Source: Bacillota bacterium (GTDB taxonomy: Bacteria > Bacillota > Clostridia > Lachnospirales > Lachnospiraceae). From it: a stretch of DNA of 64,000 nt. A program made the translations under genes and the position numbers. Numbering within the stretch: the first letter of the stretch is position 1; each line of letters begins with the position of its first letter. The notes under the pieces are model-generated. The model was given only the letters and a program-made list of their open reading frames with translations. It was not told the origin of the DNA and did not search any database. The stretch covers positions 171,666 to 235,665 of the forward strand of contig JAEWIZ010000026.1 in assembly GCA_023386815.1 (NCBI GenBank), in the 5' to 3' direction. Shown here piece after piece: positions 8,883-17,528 of this stretch.

Positions 8883-10118
8883 ATGGAGTTTATTGATATA
8901 CTAAAGAACAATCTTCAGACCTATTCATATGCAACCAATATAACCTTAACTATGCTAGATAAGGATGGGGGTCAGAATGGTATCTTTGGACAGTCCTGTC
9001 AGTACTGCGCCTTGTTTCAAGAGGCGACAGGAAAGTACTGTCCCTGTGCAAAAACACATCAGGATTCTTGCAAAATGTCATTGAACTTAGGAGAGTCCTA
9101 TATCTATTTGTGCCCTGCCGGACTAATTCATTTTACTGTTCCTATTTTTAAAGAAAAATCCTATCAAGGAAGCGTCCTCGCCGGACCCATTGTATTAGAT
9201 TATCCGGATATGACCTTGATTGATAGCATTATACAAAAGCATAATATCAGTCTGGATTATCGCCGAAAACTATATACAGCTCTAACAGCGGTTCCTCTCA
9301 TCGAACCCTTTCAGGCGCGCCACTTAAGTAAGCTTTTATTTCTTTTAGTAACGAATCTTTTAACTGGAGAGTCAGAGCGTACCAAGGAGCTGAGTGAGAA
9401 AGCCTTCCAACAGGCAAAGATTGGGGAATATATACAAGCAACGAAGGAAGAGGAAGGATCAGCTTCCGTAACTCAGTATGCTATGGAAAAATGTTTGATC
9501 AGCGATGTATTATCTGGTAATATCAAAGGCGCTAAAGCAATGCTCAATGAGATGCTGGGACAGATTTATTTTACCTCCGGTAATAATATAGATATTATTA
9601 AGGTTCGAACGATTGAGTTAATTGCGCTGCTGTCACGTGCTACCTATGAAGCAGGCTCCAATGAAAAATCCATCTACCAGATGACGGAAGGTTTTATGAA
9701 GCAGTTGACGGATGTGAAAAATCTTACGGATTTATCCTATGTTTTGTTAGAAACGCTGGATCAGTTTACTAATCTTGCCTTTAGCTATACGACAAATAAT
9801 AATCTGGGTGTTATTAAGAAGAGTATTGCTTATATAAATGATCATTACAACCAGGATCTTTCTCTGGATATGGTAGCAGAGCATGTGGGCTTAAATCCGG
9901 CTTATTTTTCTACCTTGTTTAAAAAGGAGACGGGTGTGAATTTTTCAAACTATTTAATTAATCTTAAAATAGATAATGCGAAGCTTTTACTGGCAAATTC
10001 TAATCTTCCCCTGATTAACATTGCAGTAGAGGTCGGCTTCGATAATCAAAGCTATTTTTCGAATGTATTCAAAAAGGCAACTGGTATGACGCCGAAGCAG
10101 TATCGACAGAGTTTGTAA
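8883..10118 (+). CDS. PocR-domain AraC family transcriptional regulator
   Basis: Ligand-responsive activator. Residues 1-165 match a PocR sensory domain, with its cysteine cluster (CQYCALF, YCPCAKTHQDSC, LCPAG). A helical middle region and an AraC-type double helix-turn-helix follow (about 315-410, ending GFDNQSYFSNVFKKATGMTPKQYR). The ATG at 8883 is preferred to an in-frame TTG at 8871, which overlaps the TTGGAGG ribosome site. PocR regulators in other bacteria sit beside cobalamin-dependent pathways. Here the gene faces the corrinoid methyltransferase cluster across a terminator, so control of mtaBC or of the activator gene is a reasonable inference. Confidence 0.85.
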   Translation: MEFIDILKNNLQTYSYATNITLTMLDKDGGQNGIFGQSCQYCALFQEATGKYCPCAKTHQDSCKMSLNLGESYIYLCPAGLIHFTVPIFKEKSYQGSVLAGPIVLDYPDMTLIDSIIQKHNISLDYRRKLYTALTAVPLIEPFQARHLSKLLFLLVTNLLTGESERTKELSEKAFQQAKIGEYIQATKEEEGSASVTQYAMEKCLISDVLSGNIKGAKAMLNEMLGQIYFTSGNNIDIIKVRTIELIALLSRATYEAGSNEKSIYQMTEGFMKQLTDVKNLTDLSYVLLETLDQFTNLAFSYTTNNNLGVIKKSIAYINDHYNQDLSLDMVAEHVGLNPAYFSTLFKKETGVNFSNYLINLKIDNAKLLLANSNLPLINIAVEVGFDNQSYFSNVFKKATGMTPKQYRQSL

Positions 10119-10132
10119 ACCTTTAATCAAAG

Positions 10133-10420
10133 ATAATTTAATCAAATAAGTAATTTCTTAATATAAGTATATAAGTAATTCATTTAAGAAGTAATCCTTG
10201 TAAGAAAGGTGATTTATTTAGAAAAGTAATTTATTTAGAAAATAATTTATTTAGAAAAGTAATATATTTAGAAAAGTAATTCATTTAGAAAAGTAATTCT
10301 TAAGATAAATAATTTTTAAGATGGATAATATCTTAAGGTAGGTAATTTAGTAAAATAGGTAATTCAATAAGATAGATAATTTCTTAAGACAGGTAATTTA
10401 TTAACATAAGTATTTCCTTG
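10133..10420. repeat. degenerate 17-bp tandem repeat array
   Basis: The stretch after the regulator gene is built of some 16-17 diverged copies of a 16-17-bp unit, consensus GTAATTYATTTAGAAAA. The clearest copies lie at about 10210-10300, and later copies drift to TAAGATAR endings. All frames are rich in stops and the period is not a multiple of three, so it is not coding. It ends at the terminator at 10421. Confidence 0.65.
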
Positions 10421-10464
10421 ATATAATAAAGAGGAATCAGCTTGCTGATTCCTCTTTATTATAT
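10421..10464. terminator. strong bidirectional terminator
   Basis: Perfect 20-bp stem (10421-10440 with 10445-10464) around a CTTG loop, with A-rich and T-rich flanks on either side. It separates the regulator gene from the convergent CobW-like gene. Confidence 0.9.
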
Positions 10465-10501
10465 TTGTGGAATTTTTAATTAAATTATAAACTTATCAAG
10501 A

Positions 10502-11521
10502 TCATTTAAATCGTTGTAAAAGTTGATCCAGTTCGTTCTTTTTAAGCTGCCTTCCAATAAGGCAAAGCTTTGATGTCTCTGAGCTTATCTCTCCACTGCT
10601 CACAGGTTTTATAATAATTTCCTTAGGAACATAGTCAACACTGTACATGCCATTTTGCTTATCATAGCATACACCTTTTGCCCGGTGGATTTCTCCGTAA
10701 CTGCCTTTGGTTATTTCGTCAACGAAGGAAGTCACCTGCTCTGCACTAAGTGGTTGTTTCGTCACAAGCTCATAGCTGTCAAAATCGTTCTTATGATTCA
10801 TACGCATTGCAAGTTTATGTTCAATTTTTGAGGAATCCTGCTTATAATCGACGAATTCCTTCAACCGATCTATTGGCATATGATCCCATACTTCATCCAC
10901 CACCTGACAAGCTGGTTGGATTCGATTAATCTCAGACTTTACACGACCAAGTCCCTCATCATCTATGAGATCTGTTTTGCTTAAGAAGATTACTTCACTT
11001 GCTCTGATTTGATCCTCAAAAAAATCCTTTGAAACCAAGGCACGAACATGATAATTCTTTGCATCTACGATTGTGATAACTTTATCCAGTTCCAATGTTT
11101 TATTGGGACTTTCCAACATTTTACTGGAACTTTCCAATGCTTTACCGGAGTTATCAAAATTCTTACCGGAATTAGAAAAAGTAGCATCAGAGATTTCGTC
11201 CATCACCAATTTCTTAACATCGGACAGCTTAGCAATTCCGGTGGGTTCAATGATGATGCGATCCGGTTGGAATTCTGACATGATCTCACTAATCCCTTTT
11301 GCAAGGTACATAGAACTGGAACAGCAGATACAACCGGCATATATTGACTTCACCTGAATGCTCTCACGCTGAAAGGTTCCTTCATCGATATTAACCTTGC
11401 CAAACTCATTTTCGAGAATGACAACGTTAGTATCCATGTATAAATCCTTTACCAGTTTTTTTATGAAGGTGGTTTTGCCAGCCCCTAAAAATCCGGAGAT
11501 AATATCTATTTTTGTTGCCAT
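10502..11521 (-). CDS. CobW/HypB/UreG family GTPase (metallochaperone)
   Basis: G3E-type GTPase that delivers a metal or helps a cobalt cofactor enzyme. Walker A GFLGAGKTT (10-18), the metal-binding G-C-I-C-C motif (63-67), a Walker B-like IIIEPTGIA, and a STKTDLID-type guanine motif (here LSKTDLIDDE). A CobW C-terminal region follows. Residues 117-144 are four tandem 7-residue repeats of the type x-S-x-K-x-L-E inserted in the G domain, which is unusual. The gene follows mtaB by 3 bp in the same direction, which suggests service to the corrinoid methyltransferase, perhaps in cobalt or zinc loading or in reactivation. Confidence 0.88.
   Translation of the reverse strand: MATKIDIISGFLGAGKTTFIKKLVKDLYMDTNVVILENEFGKVNIDEGTFQRESIQVKSIYAGCICCSSSMYLAKGISEIMSEFQPDRIIIEPTGIAKLSDVKKLVMDEISDATFSNSGKNFDNSGKALESSSKMLESPNKTLELDKVITIVDAKNYHVRALVSKDFFEDQIRASEVIFLSKTDLIDDEGLGRVKSEINRIQPACQVVDEVWDHMPIDRLKEFVDYKQDSSKIEHKLAMRMNHKNDFDSYELVTKQPLSAEQVTSFVDEITKGSYGEIHRAKGVCYDKQNGMYSVDYVPKEIIIKPVSSGEISSETSKLCLIGRQLKKNELDQLLQRFK
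11090..11173 (-). repeat. four 21-bp tandem repeats inside the CobW-like gene
   Basis: Four in-frame 21-bp units encode NSGKNFD, NSGKALE, SSSKMLE and SPNKTLE. They look like a slippage-grown, surface-exposed linker. Confidence 0.8.
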
Positions 11522-11524
11522 AGC

Positions 11525-12901
11525 TTAAATGCCGTACTCAGATAAATTACACTTGGAAGGATCTACTTCTTTCTTCATTTCTGCGATGAAAGCTTCCTCA
11601 TCCTCAGGGATTTCGTCAATCTGTGATTCCAGAATATCAAGCCAGTTAAGCTCTCTGTCTTCAATTACAAGTTCTTTTTTGTCAACTGCCTTCTTAATGA
11701 TATCAAGGGTAAGCTTTGCAGTATTTAAGGTTCTAAGGAATGGATCCTGAGTCTTAACAATTTCTTTTCCGATCTCAAATGCTACATCAGGTCTTAATAC
11801 ATAAGCCTGTGGATCGAGATAGCAATCGGATTCCACCAGAAGATCACGCATTAATAAGGAATGACCCTTCTTTGTTGCAGTATTCATTAAACGGCAATCA
11901 TAGATCAATTGCTCCGTTGATACTACAGGTGCAAAACCGCTTAACAGTTTCACCTGCTGTACTGATTCATTACTCCAAAGATCAGCAACAGCAGCAGAGA
12001 TGTTACCAATTGGGCTAAAGTGTGCACAAGCTGCGCTTTTACCTTCAGAAGAAATTGGTGTACCGGTAATTGCTTTCAGATAGATATTTTCATAAGCGCA
12101 ATCCTTGCTTGGTCCAACAGCACCATTTTCTAAAGCTACTAAAGCTCTAACTGTAGTGATAGTTCTCATGATGGAAGCATATACCTTAGGAATAAAGCCC
12201 TGCTCTGCAAGAACCATGGCGGTATTAGCAAAACCGCAGGCAGAATCACCACCGGAGATTACGCCATGTGTCTTTGCAATATCAGAAATATTGCTCCATA
12301 ACCATTTCATATCTCTAGGAGCGAGGCAGCCTAATGCAAAGATAGAGGTTCTAAGATCTGCATTTACAATTGCTTCATCATTTACTTCCTTACCGCCCGT
12401 AGATTCGATGGAAAAGATATCAGCTCCATCCTTTCCAGTGCCTTCAAAGGTTTTAACCATAGCATCCCAATACTGACCGCTTCTCATAATCGGAGGGCGG
12501 TGCATTTCACGGATATCGTTAGGAGTCATTCTGATGGCGCTCTTTAAACCATATTTTACTTCATACTCAAACATGGTGTCACGAAGTAACTTATGAATTT
12601 GAATTCCCCATTCGGGATGCTCTGTCATATCAGGAAGAGTCTCGAACTCAACCACAAGACCAGGAGCATGCAATTCAACGGCTTTCTTAAGAACACCATT
12701 GATCATTTCTTTATAGATATTTAATACCTCTGGCATAGTGTCTTTTGTAATATGCATCGGAGGTAAGGTAAAGTTAACCTCAGGATAAATCTCTCCGCCG
12801 CCGATTACTAAACCGCTTCTGGTAGTAACTGGATTTGGGCATGTGCCATATAGCATTTCTTCCACTGAGTTATATGCTAATTTTGTGAACTGCTTACTCA
12901 T
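11525..12901 (-). CDS. mtaB: methanol--corrinoid protein co-methyltransferase
   Basis: Splits methanol and passes its methyl group to the cob(I)amide of MtaC; cytoplasmic. At 458 residues it has MtaB length. Glu166 (SIESTGG), Cys222 (GDSACGFAN) and Cys268 (SKDCAYEN) correspond in spacing to the zinc ligands Glu164, Cys220 and Cys269 known for the Methanosarcina enzyme. The start ATG is 3 bp after the mtaC stop region and is followed 3 bp downstream by the CobW-like gene, giving an operon mtaC-mtaB-cobW. No MtaA-type methyl acceptor transferase is in the window, so the second transfer, to tetrahydrofolate in a bacterium, must be encoded elsewhere. Confidence 0.92.
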   Translation of the reverse strand: MSKQFTKLAYNSVEEMLYGTCPNPVTTRSGLVIGGGEIYPEVNFTLPPMHITKDTMPEVLNIYKEMINGVLKKAVELHAPGLVVEFETLPDMTEHPEWGIQIHKLLRDTMFEYEVKYGLKSAIRMTPNDIREMHRPPIMRSGQYWDAMVKTFEGTGKDGADIFSIESTGGKEVNDEAIVNADLRTSIFALGCLAPRDMKWLWSNISDIAKTHGVISGGDSACGFANTAMVLAEQGFIPKVYASIMRTITTVRALVALENGAVGPSKDCAYENIYLKAITGTPISSEGKSAACAHFSPIGNISAAVADLWSNESVQQVKLLSGFAPVVSTEQLIYDCRLMNTATKKGHSLLMRDLLVESDCYLDPQAYVLRPDVAFEIGKEIVKTQDPFLRTLNTAKLTLDIIKKAVDKKELVIEDRELNWLDILESQIDEIPEDEEAFIAEMKKEVDPSKCNLSEYGI

Positions 12902-12904
12902 TAA

Positions 12905-13555
12905 TTATGCCTCCTTGCTGTATTTTTTCTCCAAAAATGCTTTTGCGGCTTCAGCAGCATCTGCAGCATTCGATGTATAGTCGTCAGCACCAACAGATTC
13001 TGCGAATGCACGATTCACAGGAGCACCACCAACCATGATATGATATTTATTTCTTACGCCTGATTTTTCAAATTCTTTGATTACATCACCGATTGCAGGC
13101 ATTGTTGTTGTTAATAGTGCGGAGATACACACGATATCTGCGCCAACCTCTTCTGCTTTCTCTACGAAAGCAAGGTCTGGAACGTCAATTCCTAAGTCGT
13201 AAACGGTAGCTCCCATACCCTTCATCATCATTGCTACCAGGTTCTTACCAATATCATGTAAGTCACCTTTTACAGTACCGATTACGATCTTACCGATAGG
13301 CTTAACACCTGTTGCAGTAAGAAGTGGTTCCAGAATGGAAAGACCAGCTGACATTGCTCTAGCTGCAACTAACATCTCAGGAACATATATTTTATTCTGC
13401 TTAAAATTCTCGCCAACGATTGCCATGGAACCGATTAGCCCATCGTTTAAGATCTTTTCAATGGAAATACCTTCTTCAATCCCCTGATTAACTAATTCCC
13501 TCACTTGTTTCGCTTTACCTTTTTGTACGGCTAATGATAACTCTTCAAAATCCAT
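12905..13555 (-). CDS. mtaC: methanol corrinoid protein
   Basis: Carries the corrinoid cofactor that shuttles the methyl group. A helical cap domain (about 1-88) precedes a Rossmann-like B12-binding domain with D-L-H100-D-I-G, whose histidine is the lower cobalt ligand, and with the conserved SALLTTTM and GGAPVN motifs. The ATG at 13555 is chosen because AAGGAGGAGG lies just upstream; this gives 216 residues, the usual size. First gene of the mtaC-mtaB-cobW operon. Its leader, transcribed from the divergent region up to 14106, contains hairpins and repeated TGCTTAAG boxes. Confidence 0.92.
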   Translation of the reverse strand: MDFEELSLAVQKGKAKQVRELVNQGIEEGISIEKILNDGLIGSMAIVGENFKQNKIYVPEMLVAARAMSAGLSILEPLLTATGVKPIGKIVIGTVKGDLHDIGKNLVAMMMKGMGATVYDLGIDVPDLAFVEKAEEVGADIVCISALLTTTMPAIGDVIKEFEKSGVRNKYHIMVGGAPVNRAFAESVGADDYTSNAADAAEAAKAFLEKKYSKEA

Positions 13556-13649
13556 AGTAAGCCTCCTCCTTAATATAAATATTGTTTTTGTAGTAAACAC
13601 CATGCCACTATCTGTACTATGAAAAGATCCCTCTTTGTGGCCTGGGGTC

Positions 13650-13677
13650 GTCTGGATTGCCAGACATGCTTAAGCAT
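13650..13677 (-). promoter_or_regulatory. paired hairpins in the mtaC leader
   Basis: GTCTGG-ATTG-CCAGAC (13650-13665) is followed directly by the 12-bp palindrome ATGCTTAAGCAT (13666-13677). They lie about 95-120 bases before the mtaC start. They may form an RNA structure or a protein site; no known riboswitch class could be matched by eye. Confidence 0.4.
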
Positions 13678-13845
13678 AAACAGCACTTTTATGATTTTAT
13701 ATTTCTGTGAAATGTAAGTCATGAAGTGAACGGCTGTTAATCTGCTTGATGAGATTAGTATATATTTTTTTGCTTAAGAAGTATTTCTTTTTGTATACAT
13801 TATTTATAAAATCTTTGTAATTTTTGTTCGGAAAACATGCTTAAG
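13667..13845. promoter_or_regulatory. three TGCTTAAG boxes in the divergent mtaC / activator promoter region
   Basis: The octamer TGCTTAAG occurs at 13667-13674, 13771-13778 and 13838-13845, two of the copies as ACATGCTTAAG. The 551-bp stretch between mtaC and the activator gene holds no gene. These boxes are candidate operators for one regulator serving both directions. TTGACA hexamers at about 13917 and 14064 are possible -35 elements for the activator gene, though no good -10 is visible. Confidence 0.4.
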
Positions 13846-14106
13846 GAAGGGGACTTTCGCGGTTTTTATGAGAACGACCTAAAAATATTAATAAAAATTA
13901 TAAATATATTTATGTTTTGACAAGCTTTCAACTGTTTTAGCTGCATACTTCAGTATCGCAATATTTATATGTAAGGTATTTCCATTTAACAGAGGGCTTG
14001 CCAAAATCATAAAAGGTCATTATGATAGAATAAACCAAAAGTAAAACTGTATAAAATTATTGACATTTGAAATCATTATTTAGTAAATTTCTACGGAGAA
14101 GGGGAG

Positions 14107-16353
14107 ATGGGGATGAATGACTTTATAAAACTCACGGAATTTGATATTAAGATTAATCCCAAAACGGTTTTTCAATTGATGGATTGCCATAGTGATAGTC
14201 CGATTTATGAGGAACTGTTGGAGGAGTTTGAGAAATTGGAGCCGGAGGTACTTGGTTGTATTCATCCTGTGGCATATTTAAAATTCGGTACCTATACAAG
14301 GAATAAGGAATCAAAAGCTATCTTTATACTGACCAGTATTGGTGATGAGGTTACTGAACTATCCGAGGATTATTTTGATCAGGGGGACTATTTACTTGGT
14401 ATGCTGGTAAATGCCATGTCGGATGATTATATGTTCCAAATGGAAGCAAGAGTACATGAGAAAATAAAAGAGGAATGTACTTTGCGGGGACTTGGTATCG
14501 TAGAAAAGCTTGAGGCACCGGTACATATTCCAATGGAAGAACAGGAGCGGATACTGGAGGAGATTAAGGCGGTAGAATCCGTAACGATTGGATTGACCCA
14601 GGGTTATATGTTCACGACGGTAAAAACCTTGGGACATATCCTTATACTTTCTGAGGGCGGATCAGTAAACCATGATGGACATAACTGCGATGAATGTGAC
14701 CGCACAGACTGTAAATTAAGAAAAGGCAAGATCATTACGGTAAGTGTTCTGGGAAGGGGTTCCACAATTTTGCTTGCTTATGACGGATCGGTGGATTTAC
14801 TTACGGCCTTGCTTGCACAGGGGATCTATGTGAGTGCTGCCTGTGGCGGTAAGGGAACCTGTGGTAAATGCAAGATTCGGGTAGTGGCAGGGGAACTTAA
14901 GATCACTAGTTCGGATCTGGCAAAGTTTAGTGAAAAAGAATTGGAAGAGGGATATCGTCTTGCCTGTAAGGCCTATCCGAAATCCGCTTGTACCATTCGA
15001 ATTGTCAGTGGTGATGAAACGGATTTTGAGGTTGTATCTGATATAGTGGAGGGTATTATTCCCCAGGGCAAAAAGGGGGAGATATCCGACCAGACAAAGG
15101 AGAGCTATGACCAAACAAAGAAGAGTTGTAGCGACCAGGCAGAAGAAGGATATGCTTTCGCAATTGATATTGGAACAACAACGGTAGCCATTAGCTTGAT
15201 AAATCTGGCCACGAAGCAAATCATAAAAACCTATACTACAATCAATAAGCAAAGAGCATATGGAGCTGACGTGATTTCACGAATGAAAGCCTCTATGGAA
15301 GGGAAAAAGGAGGAGCTGCGCCAAAGCATCAGGAAGGATCTTTTGGAAGGAATAAAGAGTCTTGTAGAAGAGAATCAGGTGGATCGGAGTAAGATTTTAA
15401 GAATTGCAATCGCAGGGAATACGACTATGGGGCATCTGCTATTAGGATATTCCTGTGAGACTCTTGGAGTATATCCATTTACTCCTGTGAACATTGATCG
15501 AATAGAGTTGCCTTTTGCAGACGTATTTGGCAGCGATTATCTTACAGCGCAGGTGATTTTACTGCCGGGTATTTCAACCTTTGTCGGAGGAGATATTGTA
15601 GCCGGGCTCTTAACCTGTGGGTTTGATAAAGATGATAAGCCCTATCTGTTAATTGACTTAGGTACGAATGGTGAAATGGCAATTGGGAATAAAGATAAGA
15701 TACTGGTTGCATCTACAGCAGCAGGGCCTGCCTTTGAAGGAGGGAATATCTCCTGCGGAGTTGGAAGTATTGCCGGAGCCATTTGCGGTGTACGTATTGG
15801 TGATACGACTACATTCGATACCATTGGGCAAAAGCCGCCAATCGGTATCTGTGGTACGGGTGTTATTGAACTTGCCAGTGAGCTGTTAAAAGCAGAACTA
15901 ATCGATGAGACAGGATTACTTTGTGAGGAATATTTTGATACGGGTTATGTCCTGGCAAAGGATAATCAGGGTAATGAAATATCATTAACCCAGAGGGATA
16001 TTCGTGAGCTTCAGATGGCAAAATCAGCTATCAGGGCAGGTGCTGAAACCTTAATGAGACGATACGAGGTAAGCTATGATGGCATAGATAAGGTATATTT
16101 AGCTGGAGGATTTGGTTATAAGATTAACCTGGAGAAAGCGATCAATATTGGCTTATTACCTGAGGAATTGAACGGAAAAATAATTGCCATCGGCAACAGC
16201 TCTCTTAGCGGTGCAGTGAATTACCTGATAGATGAAGAGGCACCAAAACGAATGGATCATATTAAAGCGTTATCAAGTGAGGTTCATTTGTCTAATGATG
16301 CAGATTTTAATGACTTATATATTGAGTTTATGGCATTTGGAGAAGAGGAATAG
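14107..16353 (+). CDS. corrinoid-activating [2Fe-2S] ASKHA ATPase (RACo/RamA-like) with extra N-terminal domain
   Basis: Reductively reactivates oxidised cob(II)amide in corrinoid proteins using ATP. Residues 1-185 resemble the activation-type domain of B12-dependent methionine synthase. A cysteine patch (C194, C197, C202) follows. Next is a ferredoxin-like domain with C246, C252, C255 and C287 (CGGKGTCGKC), then a Gln/Lys/Ser-rich linker with short repeats (about 325-348), and an actin-like ATPase domain from about 353 (DIGTTTVAISL, LLIDLGTNGEM, LAGGFG). Length, 748 residues, exceeds classical RACo because of the N-terminal fusion. It faces away from mtaC and very probably serves MtaC. The ATG at 14113 is an alternative start. 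Confidence 0.88.
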   Translation: MGMNDFIKLTEFDIKINPKTVFQLMDCHSDSPIYEELLEEFEKLEPEVLGCIHPVAYLKFGTYTRNKESKAIFILTSIGDEVTELSEDYFDQGDYLLGMLVNAMSDDYMFQMEARVHEKIKEECTLRGLGIVEKLEAPVHIPMEEQERILEEIKAVESVTIGLTQGYMFTTVKTLGHILILSEGGSVNHDGHNCDECDRTDCKLRKGKIITVSVLGRGSTILLAYDGSVDLLTALLAQGIYVSAACGGKGTCGKCKIRVVAGELKITSSDLAKFSEKELEEGYRLACKAYPKSACTIRIVSGDETDFEVVSDIVEGIIPQGKKGEISDQTKESYDQTKKSCSDQAEEGYAFAIDIGTTTVAISLINLATKQIIKTYTTINKQRAYGADVISRMKASMEGKKEELRQSIRKDLLEGIKSLVEENQVDRSKILRIAIAGNTTMGHLLLGYSCETLGVYPFTPVNIDRIELPFADVFGSDYLTAQVILLPGISTFVGGDIVAGLLTCGFDKDDKPYLLIDLGTNGEMAIGNKDKILVASTAAGPAFEGGNISCGVGSIAGAICGVRIGDTTTFDTIGQKPPIGICGTGVIELASELLKAELIDETGLLCEEYFDTGYVLAKDNQGNEISLTQRDIRELQMAKSAIRAGAETLMRRYEVSYDGIDKVYLAGGFGYKINLEKAINIGLLPEELNGKIIAIGNSSLSGAVNYLIDEEAPKRMDHIKALSSEVHLSNDADFNDLYIEFMAFGEEE

Positions 16354-16356
16354 TAG

Positions 16357-16857
16357 ATGATCAAGACAGCTATTTTAACAATCAGTGATAAGGGAGCACG
16401 AGGCGAACGAGTTGATGAGACCGGCCCTGCAATTAGAAATGAATTGCAAAAAGGAGATTATGCGATCAGCTATTACAAAATAATAGCAGATGAGAGAGAA
16501 GAAATAGAACAGGAGCTGATCTACCTTTGTGATACCCTTCAGGTGGAGTTACTATTAACGAATGGTGGAACCGGATTATCACAAAGGGATGTTACACCGG
16601 AGGCAACAAAAAATGTGATTGAAAAATATGTACCCGGTTTTGGTGAAGCGATGAGGATGAAGTCGTTGGAGATTACTGTGAATGCGATGCTATCCAGGGG
16701 AATTTCAGGGATCAGAGGTAAGACATTAATTATTAATCTTCCCGGTAGTCCCAAGGCGGCAGTTGAAAATCTACAGATCATTCTACCCGCTATCCCGCAT
16801 GGGATACATGTTTTAACAGGAGATGCTATGGAGTGTGCTGTGGATCAAAGGCGCTAA
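16357..16857 (+). CDS. molybdopterin adenylyltransferase (MogA/MoaB family)
   Basis: Activates molybdopterin by adenylylation before metal insertion. The 166 residues contain the family motifs LTISDKGARGERVDETGP at the start, LLTNGGTGLSQRDVTPEA in the middle and the INLPGSPKA loop near the end. The start codon is 3 bp after the stop of the activator gene, so the two are translationally coupled. Together with moaC this suggests that a molybdenum or tungsten enzyme such as formate dehydrogenase works alongside methanol use. MogA and MoaB cannot be separated by sequence alone here. Confidence 0.9.
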   Translation: MIKTAILTISDKGARGERVDETGPAIRNELQKGDYAISYYKIIADEREEIEQELIYLCDTLQVELLLTNGGTGLSQRDVTPEATKNVIEKYVPGFGEAMRMKSLEITVNAMLSRGISGIRGKTLIINLPGSPKAAVENLQIILPAIPHGIHVLTGDAMECAVDQRR

Positions 16858-16961
16858 TATAGTGGATAGAATAAATAGTAGATCGCTATGGAAGAAATAT
16901 TAATTATCTAAGCCTTCGTTTGATGCACCTAGTTGGAGGCTGAAATCAGGAGGCTATGAAG

Positions 16962-17432
16962 ATGGAATTTACACATATCAATGAGGAAGGTCGGGCAAGA
17001 ATGGTGGATGTATCAAAGAAAGAAGATACCGCTAGAGAGGCAGTTGCAATTGGTACGATTTCCATGAAATGTGAAACGTTGCAAAAGATAAAAGATGGAT
17101 TGATTACAAAAGGGGATGTATTATCTGTAGCCCAAGTAGCTGGTATCATGGGAGCAAAAAATACATCTCAGATGATACCCATGTGTCATCCGATTCCTAT
17201 TACCGGTTGTGATATCAGCTTTTCATTAGATGAGCAAAGTAGCAGGATAGAGATTAAAGCTATTGTGAAAACAGTTGGAAAGACCGGAGTGGAGATGGAG
17301 GCACTTTCTGCTGCAACTGTAGCTGCACTAACAATCTATGATATGTGTAAGGCGGTCGACAAAGATATGGTGATTGAGAATGTTATGTTAGTAAGAAAAA
17401 GCGGTGGTAAGTCTGGATTATACAAAAGGTAG
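16962..17432 (+). CDS. moaC: cyclic pyranopterin monophosphate synthase
   Basis: Forms cyclic pyranopterin monophosphate, the first committed intermediate of molybdenum cofactor. FTHINEEGRARMVDVSKK near the N-terminus, MCHPIPITGCDI, and KTGVEMEALSA with the C-terminal YDMCKA(V)DK motif are diagnostic. An AGGAGG site stands 8 bases before the ATG at 16962; the in-frame ATG at 16956 is too close to it. At 156 residues it is complete. It is about 100 bp behind mogA and ends before a long terminator. Confidence 0.93.
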   Translation: MEFTHINEEGRARMVDVSKKEDTAREAVAIGTISMKCETLQKIKDGLITKGDVLSVAQVAGIMGAKNTSQMIPMCHPIPITGCDISFSLDEQSSRIEIKAIVKTVGKTGVEMEALSAATVAALTIYDMCKAVDKDMVIENVMLVRKSGGKSGLYKR

Positions 17433-17450
17433 CAAAGCAAGGGCCAAAGT

Positions 17451-17528
17451 AATAACAATAACCATCAGCCCCTGTCCAAACAGAACTATATAATCTGTTT
17501 GGACAGGGGGCTGATGGTTATTGTTATT
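17451..17528. terminator. 33-bp stem terminator between convergent genes
   Basis: Arms 17451-17483 and 17495-17528 pair over 33 bp with one bulged G, followed by TTTTTT on the plus strand. The right arm overlaps the last codons of the AraC gene on the other strand. Confidence 0.9.

Noticed and set aside
10133..10420. Coding continuation of the PocR regulator through the tandem repeat
   Set aside because: Stops in all frames and a 17-bp period that is not a multiple of three.
12105..12476. 123-residue forward frame inside mtaB
   Set aside because: Antisense shadow of a strongly conserved gene, without a ribosome site.
13556..13700. Cobalamin or tetrahydrofolate riboswitch in the mtaC leader
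   Set aside because: Hairpins are present, but no B12 box or THF core sequence could be found on the minus strand.
14797..15252. 151-residue reverse frame inside the activator gene
   Set aside because: Antisense shadow; the forward frame has all family motifs.
16357..17432. mogA and moaC as part of the methyl transfer reaction
   Set aside because: They make molybdenum cofactor; only an indirect metabolic link through formate oxidation is plausible.
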